In this document: piece after piece, positions 5,469 through 10,662 of the stretch
How the letters are laid out: each line of letters begins with the position of its first letter
Position numbering within the stretch: position 1 is the stretch's first letter
NCBI GenBank assembly: GCA_913020685.1
Contig: CAJWAY010000038.1
Span: forward strand, 1 to 10,662
Length of the DNA stretch: 10,662 nucleotides
Source: an uncultured Flavobacteriaceae bacterium
Lineage (GTDB): Bacteria; Bacteroidota; Bacteroidia; Flavobacteriales; Flavobacteriaceae
Reading direction: 5' to 3'
Made by a program: the position numbers and the translations under genes
Notes under the pieces: model-generated
Seen by the model: the letters and a program-made list of their open reading frames with translations, nothing else
Database searches by the model: none
What the model was told of the DNA's origin: nothing

Positions 5469-7628
5469 TCAATTAGCTATTTCCAATTGATCTAAACTCA
5501 CCTGAGTGGTAAACAAGCCATAGTTGACAATGGCTTTTTGCTTCTCTATGGCGTCAATACTACCCACAGATTTACCATCTACTATTCTGACTTTATCTCC
5601 CACTTTGAGATCAACTAAAGTTTTGGGTTTTGGAGTTGTGGCAGTTGCTTTATTTTTCTTTTTTTCCTTACGAATGCTTACCAGTTTCTGATTTACTTCT
5701 TTGGCAACTTCTTTTTTTACCTCACGGTTTTTTTTGGCTTGCGCTGGGGTTTTTCGTTTTCTTTTCGCATTTTCTGACTCTACCAAACGCAACAAGTCTG
5801 CGATCAAAGGTCTTTTTTTATTGTTTTGGAAGAATCGTTCTGCAAGGTCATTGAGTTTGTTTCCCAAAACGATCATCCGTTGGTTGTGATCAAACAATTC
5901 CTGATAATTGACCAATTTAGATTTTAATTTTTCATTGAGTATTTTCAATCGCTGCGACTCATTTTCAAACTTATTCTCTTTTTCCTTCAAAGACTTTCCG
6001 GTTTTAGCCATCTGGTGGCGCTCTTTTTGCATTTTGGCAATAGTTGCATCGAAGCGAACTTTTCCTCGTTCAATTTTCTTTTTGGCTCGGTTAATCAAAC
6101 TAAAGGGAATACCATTCTTTTGAGCCACTTCAAAGGTAAAAGAACTGCCGGCTTCTCCCAGGATCAACTTAAAAACAGGTTCGAGTGTTTTATCATCAAA
6201 TTGCATATTAGCATTTAACATAGCCGGTTGTTCATCAGCCAAAAGTTTGAGGTTGGCGTAGTGTGTAGTAATCAATCCAAAGGATTTACGCTCGTAAAAA
6301 TCCTCCAAGATGACTTCGGCCAAGGCTCCTCCCAACTCGGGATCAGAACCCGTTCCAAATTCATCGATCAAAAAGAGGGTGTTGTCATCGCATTTTTTCA
6401 AAAAACCTTTCATGTTTTTTAGGCGATAAGAATAGGTACTCAGATGATTTTCAATCGATTGATTGTCTCCAATATCGGTGATGATGCTACCAAACCAACA
6501 TACCCTACTTTTCTCATGAACGGGAATAAGTATGCCACTTTGTAACATCAATTGGAGTAGACCTACTGTTTTGAGGGTAATACTTTTTCCTCCGGCATTG
6601 GGCCCCGATATCACAACAATCCTGCTCTCGGGGTGCAAATGAATGTCTTGAGGATGGGTTTTTTTGTTTTCAAACTGATTAGAACGGTAAAGTAGTGGGT
6701 GGTAAGCATTTATAAGTTCCAATTCTTGTTTATCCGAGAAAATAGGCAGTAAACCATTGATGGTTTGAGCATAACGAGCACGGGCAAAGACGGTGTCGAT
6801 ATGGATTAAATAACTTTGATAATGGTTGATCAAATCAAATTGAGGACGCAAGTAATCTGAAAGTTGGCTTAATATTTTTTTTATTTCCTCAGATTCCTCA
6901 AAAACAAGATTTTGAAGTTCTCTCGAAAAATTTAATGTGGCTTCAGGTTCAATAAAAACGATACTTCCTGTTTTGGAGCTGCCCATAATTCCACCTTTGA
7001 CTTTCCTACGGTACATGGCTTTAACTGCCAATACCCTTTTATTTTCAATAACCGATTCACGGATATCGTCCAAATAGTCCAGATTTTGGCAATTAGATAA
7101 TGCTTTGTTAAAGCTTTGGGCTATTTTACCCTTAATAGCTTGAATTTGTTTTCTTAGGATATGAAGGTTTTCAGAGGCATTGTCACGGATTTCTCCAAAT
7201 CGATCAATGACGTTATCGATTTCTTTTTTGATTTCTTTATTGACAACCATCTCACCCTTCAACATATGTAGGGAAGGGTAGTAGCTCTTAAATTTATTAA
7301 AGAATAATAATAGGGTATTGACCGTTTGAGAGGCAGCAGCAATATTTCTAAAAGCTATGATTTCTAATACACTGTTTTCTATTTTCAGCAATTGTAAAGC
7401 TGGTGAGAGGTCTTCAAATCCATGATTTGGTATCCTGTTGTCATTGTCAAAAGAAGCCAAGTATTCAGAAACGATATGGAGTTCTTTGAGCATAGCGTCT
7501 TGTTCCATTAAAGGCTCTAAAGCAGTGCAGGACACTTTACCCATAGAAGTAATTGCAAAATCAGCGATTTGTTCCGTGACCTCAAAAAATTCGAGATCCT
7601 CAAGTGTTTTTTTTGGGAGATAGCCCAT
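5469..7628 (-). CDS. mutS2: MutS2-type ATPase without Smr domain
   Basis: MutS2 proteins are MutS paralogues of the ABC ATPase class. They are linked to suppression of recombination and, in Bacillus, to splitting collided ribosomes, rather than to classical mismatch repair. The 719-residue product has no mismatch-recognition domain. It begins with the MutS core (levers, about 10-330), then the ATPase: Walker A GPNAGGKS (342-349), the signature region DIGDNQSIENHLSTYS (385-400), Walker B LFLIDEFGTGSDP (418-430) and THY (455-457). A coiled-coil-like charged region follows (about 515-600), then a Lys-rich linker (620-660) and a KOW-like domain LKVGDKVRIVDGKSVG (674-689). The chain ends at QLEIAN, so the C-terminal Smr nuclease domain of typical MutS2 is absent; this matches the short form I recall from flavobacteria and is not obviously a truncation. 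The ATG overlaps an immediately preceding in-frame TAG. Codons 5-8 contain an A8 tract. Confidence 0.93.
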   Translation of the reverse strand: MGYLPKKTLEDLEFFEVTEQIADFAITSMGKVSCTALEPLMEQDAMLKELHIVSEYLASFDNDNRIPNHGFEDLSPALQLLKIENSVLEIIAFRNIAAASQTVNTLLLFFNKFKSYYPSLHMLKGEMVVNKEIKKEIDNVIDRFGEIRDNASENLHILRKQIQAIKGKIAQSFNKALSNCQNLDYLDDIRESVIENKRVLAVKAMYRRKVKGGIMGSSKTGSIVFIEPEATLNFSRELQNLVFEESEEIKKILSQLSDYLRPQFDLINHYQSYLIHIDTVFARARYAQTINGLLPIFSDKQELELINAYHPLLYRSNQFENKKTHPQDIHLHPESRIVVISGPNAGGKSITLKTVGLLQLMLQSGILIPVHEKSRVCWFGSIITDIGDNQSIENHLSTYSYRLKNMKGFLKKCDDNTLFLIDEFGTGSDPELGGALAEVILEDFYERKSFGLITTHYANLKLLADEQPAMLNANMQFDDKTLEPVFKLILGEAGSSFTFEVAQKNGIPFSLINRAKKKIERGKVRFDATIAKMQKERHQMAKTGKSLKEKENKFENESQRLKILNEKLKSKLVNYQELFDHNQRMIVLGNKLNDLAERFFQNNKKRPLIADLLRLVESENAKRKRKTPAQAKKNREVKKEVAKEVNQKLVSIRKEKKKNKATATTPKPKTLVDLKVGDKVRIVDGKSVGSIDAIEKQKAIVNYGLFTTQVSLDQLEIAN

Positions 7629-7650
7629 CTATTTTTCTAAATTAGCCATA

Positions 7651-7658
7651 CAAAATTA
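7651..7658 (-). promoter_or_regulatory. Bacteroidota -7 promoter element (TAATTTTG) for mutS2
   Basis: Read on the minus strand, TAATTTTG fits TAnnTTTG exactly and ends 22 bases before the mutS2 ATG, giving a plausible short leader. No clear TTTG lies about 19-20 bases upstream, which would fall inside the first codons of ung. On the plus strand the same 37-base spacer offers only TATTTTTC (7630-7637), one mismatch from consensus, for ung. Confidence 0.4.
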
Positions 7659-7665
7659 AGAAATC

Positions 7666-8337
7666 ATGGCAGTAAGCATACATCCAGATTGGGAAAAAAT
7701 ATTGCGGGACACATTCGAAACTCCATATTTTAAAGCACTGATTGATTTTGTAAAGTCAGCTTATAACAGCTCAAAATGTTTTCCTCCTGGAAAATTGATA
7801 TTTAATGCTTTTAATCTTTGTCCTCCGAAAATAACGAAAGTGGTGATTTTGGGCCAGGACCCATACCACGGTCCAGGACAAGCTCAAGGACTTTGCTTTT
7901 CAGTACCTTCTGGTGTTCCTCATCCACCTTCACTAATCAATATTTTTAAGGAATTAGTTGGAAATGTTCAAATTCCTTATCCCAAAAGTGGTGACTTGAG
8001 TCCGTGGGCCAAGCAGGGGGTGTTATTGCTTAACGCCACTCTCACGGTACAAGCCCACAGGGCAGGAAGCCATCAGGGAAAAGGATGGGAAAAATTCACC
8101 GATCAGGTGATTAAATTACTCTCTGACAGTCATCAAAACATTGTTTTTTTATTGTGGGGGGGATATGCTAAGCAAAAATTGGAACTCATCGATGAAACAA
8201 AACATTATATCTTAACCTCCGGGCATCCTTCACCTTTAAGTGCCAATAAAGGGCACTGGTTTGGTAATAAGCATTTTTCTAAAACCAATGCCTATTTAAT
8301 TAAAAATGGAAAAAAACCCATTGACTGGTCATTATAG
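7666..8337 (+). CDS. ung: Uracil-DNA glycosylase (family 1)
   Basis: Ung removes uracil from DNA, starting base-excision repair of deaminated cytosine or misincorporated dUMP. The 223-residue protein matches family 1 throughout. It has the catalytic water-activating loop ILGQDPYHGPGQAQG (61-75) with D65 and Y67, the uracil-stacking Phe in GLCFSVP (F78), a Pro-rich loop HPPSL (86-90), and LLLNATLTVQ (120-129) with the uracil-recognition N123. GSHQGKGW (134-141), VFLLWGGYA (160-168) and the DNA-intercalating loop GHPSPLSANKGHWFG (186-200) with H187 and L191 follow. All key residues are intact and the length is normal. An in-frame TAA at 7657-7659 precedes the ATG, fixing the start. It is divergent from mutS2 and convergent with the SUI1 gene, so it forms a single-gene transcript. 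Its Trp-Gly-Gly codons contain a G7 tract (8156-8162). Confidence 0.98.
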   Translation: MAVSIHPDWEKILRDTFETPYFKALIDFVKSAYNSSKCFPPGKLIFNAFNLCPPKITKVVILGQDPYHGPGQAQGLCFSVPSGVPHPPSLINIFKELVGNVQIPYPKSGDLSPWAKQGVLLLNATLTVQAHRAGSHQGKGWEKFTDQVIKLLSDSHQNIVFLLWGGYAKQKLELIDETKHYILTSGHPSPLSANKGHWFGNKHFSKTNAYLIKNGKKPIDWSL

Positions 8338-8338
8338 A

Positions 8339-8680
8339 TCATCCTCCAATACGTTTGACCTTGTGTCCCATCTTTTCTAATTTATCAATAATTTGATCTC
8401 TGTAATTACCTTGAATGAGAATCTCTCCATCTTTAAAAGTTCCACCGGTACTTATCGACTGTTTAAGTGTTTTGGCTAAGGATTTCAGTGCTTCCTTGTC
8501 ACCCTCAAAACCTTTGATAATAGTTACAACTTTTCCAGCTCTGCCTTTCTTACTATAATGGGCCTCTAATTGTTGAGGTATGAAATCTAAATCGCGATCA
8601 ATTATTTCCTCTTGATCTGGAGCTAATCCCTCGAATTCTATTTTGGCCAAATCTGATAGACTGTTCAATTTTTTAGTCAT
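8339..8680 (-). CDS. yciH: Translation initiation factor SUI1/eIF1 family protein (YciH)
   Basis: This small protein is the bacterial relative of eukaryotic eIF1; in E. coli the homologue YciH influences start-codon and initiator selection on the ribosome, though its cellular role is not well settled. The 113-residue product has a variable, acidic N-terminus (about 1-40) and a SUI1 domain from about 45 to the end. Conserved blocks are KKGRAGKVVTIIKGFEG (44-60), STGGTFKDGEILIQGNYRDQI (77-97, the basic-loop and GGT-KDG core) and the closing GHKVKRIGG (105-113). The stop codon is separated from the ung stop by one base, so the two transcripts must collide or overlap at their 3' ends. The spacer upstream is 119 bases and contains a promoter candidate and AT-only repeats, so the gene is probably transcribed on its own, apart from the DUF2461 gene. 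Confidence 0.92.
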   Translation of the reverse strand: MTKKLNSLSDLAKIEFEGLAPDQEEIIDRDLDFIPQQLEAHYSKKGRAGKVVTIIKGFEGDKEALKSLAKTLKQSISTGGTFKDGEILIQGNYRDQIIDKLEKMGHKVKRIGG

Positions 8681-8683
8681 GGG

Positions 8684-8703
8684 TAATATTATCGTTAATA
8701 TTA
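8684..8703 (-). repeat. Inverted repeat TAATATTA-N4-TAATATTA in the yciH leader
   Basis: Two copies of the self-complementary octamer TAATATTA (8684-8691 and 8696-8703) flank TCGT. They sit three bases before the yciH ATG. As RNA they could form an 8-pair, all-AU hairpin covering the ribosome-binding region; as DNA they form a dyad. A third copy of the octamer lies at 8772-8779, upstream of the promoter candidate. Confidence 0.45.
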
Positions 8704-8724
8704 TAATACTTTTTTTGCCCGCTG

Positions 8725-8732
8725 CAAATATA
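8725..8732 (-). promoter_or_regulatory. Bacteroidota -7 promoter element (TATATTTG) for yciH
   Basis: On the minus strand TATATTTG matches TAnnTTTG exactly, with a likely transcript start some 38 bases before the yciH ATG, so the leader would include the AT-only inverted repeat. A clear -33 TTG at the usual 19-20 base spacing is not seen. Confidence 0.45.
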
Positions 8733-8799
8733 GGGGGATAATGGACAGTTCTCCTTTAACTCTATTTGACATAATATTAATTATAAAACAACAGCTTAT

Positions 8800-9474
8800 T
8801 TAATCCAACAAGCTTTCTCCATTAAGATCAGTGGTCAAAACAACACTCATATAGTCAAAAAATGGACGAATGTTTATAAAATACTTGTCTACTACAGTTA
8901 GAAAGTCAGAAGCTAGAACTTCTTTATTAGAAAAGTTTTTTATGAAAACATACTGCTTCTTTCTTATCAAATTAATATTAGGGTGTTCTTTAGAAAACCC
9001 TTTTGGAGCAGTTTTGACCTCATCCCCAGATAATTCTGCCCAATATTTTTTAAATGTCGGGTCAGCTATAATGGTTTCTAATTCAGCTGCATCAAATTCC
9101 AGTTCCTTTCTAATGCGAAACAAATCCTTTGTGTTAGGTGCCCAAAATCCAACGCCTAAAAAACTATTTTCGGGCTCCAAATGAAGGTAATATCCGCCCC
9201 TGAGATAGGGTTTCTCTCTGTGAAAAGAAATTCCAAAATGGTTTTTATAAGGTGTTTTATTATTCGAAAAACGAACATCTCTGTAAATACGGAAAATTTT
9301 TGATTTTTCGATTTTGTCGTGATTTTGAAGATTTTTTTCAATTTTTTTCACAAATGACCTTACCTCACTCTCTAATTTTTTGAATTCGGCTTTATTTGAT
9401 TGAAACCACTCTCTATTATTATTTCGCTTGAGTTTAGAAAAAAATAAAAAAAGGTCTGGATTTATGATTTCCAT
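8800..9474 (-). CDS. DUF2461 family protein
   Basis: This belongs to the DUF2461 family (TIGR02453), whose function is not known to me. The 224-residue product carries the conserved blocks FFSKLKRNNNREWF (11-24), FRIYRDVRFSNNKTPYKNH (61-79), GGYYLHLEPENSFLGVGFW (93-111) and APKGFSKEHPNINLIRKK (156-173). Many invariant Arg, Asp, Lys and aromatic residues suggest a ligand-binding or catalytic site, but none can be named. There is no signal peptide or membrane segment, so it should be cytoplasmic. I choose the ATG at 9474-9472, one base after the DUF885 stop. Starting at the in-frame TTG at 9495 would add seven residues and overlap the upstream gene by 20 bases. The one-base junction implies co-transcription with the DUF885 gene. 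Family assignment is confident; role is open. Confidence 0.88.
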   Translation of the reverse strand: MEIINPDLFLFFSKLKRNNNREWFQSNKAEFKKLESEVRSFVKKIEKNLQNHDKIEKSKIFRIYRDVRFSNNKTPYKNHFGISFHREKPYLRGGYYLHLEPENSFLGVGFWAPNTKDLFRIRKELEFDAAELETIIADPTFKKYWAELSGDEVKTAPKGFSKEHPNINLIRKKQYVFIKNFSNKEVLASDFLTVVDKYFINIRPFFDYMSVVLTTDLNGESLLD

Positions 9475-9475
9475 A

Positions 9476-10662
9476 CTATCGATTTTGTTGTTCAATCCAA
9501 AAATGAATTTTTTTCTCTAATATACTAAGAGGTAAAGCACCATCCTCTAATACCTTTCTGTGAAAGGTTTTGATATCAAAACGATCCCCCATTTGTTCTT
9601 CAGCTAAGTCACGTAGCTCTCGAATCTTAAGTTGTCCAATTTTATATGAAAGTGCTTGACCTGGATTGGCCATATAACGTTCGATTTCAGAAGTAAGCTT
9701 TTCCTCAGAGTCCCCTTCATTCTCCAAAGAGTAAGCAATTGCATCTTCTCTTGTCCATCCTTTGGAATGAAGACCTGTATCCACGACCAATCGTATTGCT
9801 CGATGCATTTCCATATTGAGCATACCAAAATATTGATATGGGTCATCATACAATCCCAATTCTCTACCCAAAGACTCCGTATAAAGTGCCCAACCCTCTG
9901 AAAAAGCACTATAAAAAGAGTTTTTACGGAAATTAGGTAACTTTTGATTCTCCTGTTGAATGGAAATTTGAAAATGATGCCCAGGTATGGCCTCGTGTAA
10001 AAATAGGGCTTCATTGTCAAAAATATTATATTTTCGAACATTAGGAATCGGAACATAAAAAATTCCAGGTCTTGATCCATCTAAAGACCCTCTATTATAG
10101 TGAGCTGCTGCCGATTTTTCTCTAAAAGCTTCTACTCTTCTGATTTCAAAAGGAGTTTTTGGCTGAAGATCAAATTGTTGATCCACAAAGGGTTTAATCT
10201 TTTCATACATCAATTTAAAGTTATCGATAACCTGATCAGCAGCATCGAAAGGCATTAATTTTTTATCAGTTCGCACGTGTTCAAAAAATTCCAATAAAGA
10301 GCCTTTAAATCCAACCTCTTTCATGACGTTTTTCATTTCATTTCGAATACGCGCCACTTCTTTCAGGCCCAGGTCATGGATTTCATCAGCAGACATATCT
10401 GTTGTGGTGTAAACCTGTATAGCATACTTGTAATATTCCTCACCATCTGGAAGTGCTCCATAACCACTACTCTCTCTCCCAGCTTCATAATAGGGTCCAG
10501 CCATAAAATCACGAAGTTTTTGATATGCAGGAATAATTTTATCAGTGATTATTTGCTTATAGGAAGCTATCAATTCTGCTTTTTCATCCTTTGTAAATCC
10601 ATCTGGTAGGTTTTTGATAGGGTTATAGAACAAATGAGATGATAAGTTGGTGTCTGCCATTG
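9476..10662 (-). CDS. DUF885 family metallopeptidase-like protein, C-terminal part (5' end outside window)
   Basis: DUF885 proteins are predicted zinc-dependent peptidases of about 550-620 residues, often exported lipoproteins in Bacteroidota. The visible 394 residues cover the C-terminal two thirds. The hallmark is HEAIPGHHFQ (222-231), an HExxxGHH variant of the zinc motif, followed by FSEGWALYTESLGRELGLY (253-271), whose E255 is the likely third ligand or helper. Next come MEMHRAIRLVVDTGLHSKGW (283-302), the RYMANPGQALSYKIGQLKI block (328-346) and FHRKVLEDGALPLSILE (366-382). The ATG at 10660 is very likely an internal Met. Family members carry roughly 200 residues before the equivalent of NLPDGFTKDEK, and the frame is open to the edge. 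A signal peptide can therefore not be judged. The gene ends one base before the DUF2461 start. Confidence 0.9.
   Translation of the reverse strand, partial: MADTNLSSHLFYNPIKNLPDGFTKDEKAELIASYKQIITDKIIPAYQKLRDFMAGPYYEAGRESSGYGALPDGEEYYKYAIQVYTTTDMSADEIHDLGLKEVARIRNEMKNVMKEVGFKGSLLEFFEHVRTDKKLMPFDAADQVIDNFKLMYEKIKPFVDQQFDLQPKTPFEIRRVEAFREKSAAAHYNRGSLDGSRPGIFYVPIPNVRKYNIFDNEALFLHEAIPGHHFQISIQQENQKLPNFRKNSFYSAFSEGWALYTESLGRELGLYDDPYQYFGMLNMEMHRAIRLVVDTGLHSKGWTREDAIAYSLENEGDSEEKLTSEIERYMANPGQALSYKIGQLKIRELRDLAEEQMGDRFDIKTFHRKVLEDGALPLSILEKKIHFWIEQQNR

Noticed and set aside
5350..5490. 46-residue plus-strand frame after the symporter (MIITLKHNYSQ...)
   Set aside because: It runs into the mutS2 3' end on the opposite strand, contains the tandem A-rich repeat, and shows no recognisable domain.
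8870..9184. 104-residue plus-strand frame opposite DUF2461
   Set aside because: It is antisense to a conserved coding region and shows no motif of its own.
9475..9495. TTG start adding seven residues to the DUF2461 protein
   Set aside because: It overlaps the end of the DUF885 gene, and an ATG occurs seven codons later exactly at the gene junction.
9604..10080. 158-residue minus-strand frame inside the DUF885 gene
   Set aside because: It is a different frame of a well-supported gene with conserved DUF885 motifs; its composition is typical of a shadow frame.
10658..10660. ATG as a true start of the DUF885 protein
   Set aside because: The frame is open to the window edge and the family carries about 200 more N-terminal residues, so this is most likely an internal Met.

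Overview
The window looks like a chromosomal segment of an AT-rich member of the Bacteroidota, most likely a flavobacterium. Three things point there. Genes start without Shine-Dalgarno sequences. Three upstream regions carry the Bacteroidota -7 promoter element TAnnTTTG. The MutS2-type protein closely resembles, from memory, the short Smr-less MutS2 of Flavobacteriia. No tRNA, rRNA, CRISPR array, insertion sequence or phage gene is visible.

Layout. Positions 1-982 (minus) hold the N-terminal 327 residues of a quinone-dependent D-lactate dehydrogenase (dld), whose 3' end lies outside the window. A 196-base AT-rich divergent spacer follows. Then comes a tightly packed plus-strand pair: a PhyH-type Fe(II)/2-oxoglutarate oxygenase (1179-1997) and a class I SAM methyltransferase (1999-2826), one base apart. 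Next on the plus strand are chorismate synthase aroC (2893-3957) and a dicarboxylate/amino-acid:cation symporter (4065-5345). MutS2 (5469-7628, minus) and uracil-DNA glycosylase ung (7666-8337, plus) are divergent from a 37-base spacer. The eIF1/SUI1-family factor YciH (8339-8680, minus) converges on ung with one base between the stop codons. The right end is a minus-strand pair: a DUF885 metallopeptidase-like protein running off the right edge (9476-10662), followed one base later by a DUF2461 protein (8800-9474).

How the genes relate. Most are unrelated housekeeping functions: aromatic amino-acid synthesis, nutrient uptake, DNA repair or ribosome rescue, and translation initiation. Two groups may act together: the oxygenase-methyltransferase pair, which could hydroxylate and then methylate one substrate, and the DUF885-DUF2461 pair, whose joint role is unknown. 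The dld segment is clearly more AT-rich than aroC and uses almost only AGA/AGG for arginine, so it may have been acquired separately.

I found no convincing undescribed multi-gene system. The observations most worth following up are the oxygenase-methyltransferase pair, the foreign-looking dld with an exact 12-base match to the 16S rRNA 3' end (read the other way, a perfect Shine-Dalgarno) in its upstream region, and the repeats in front of yciH.
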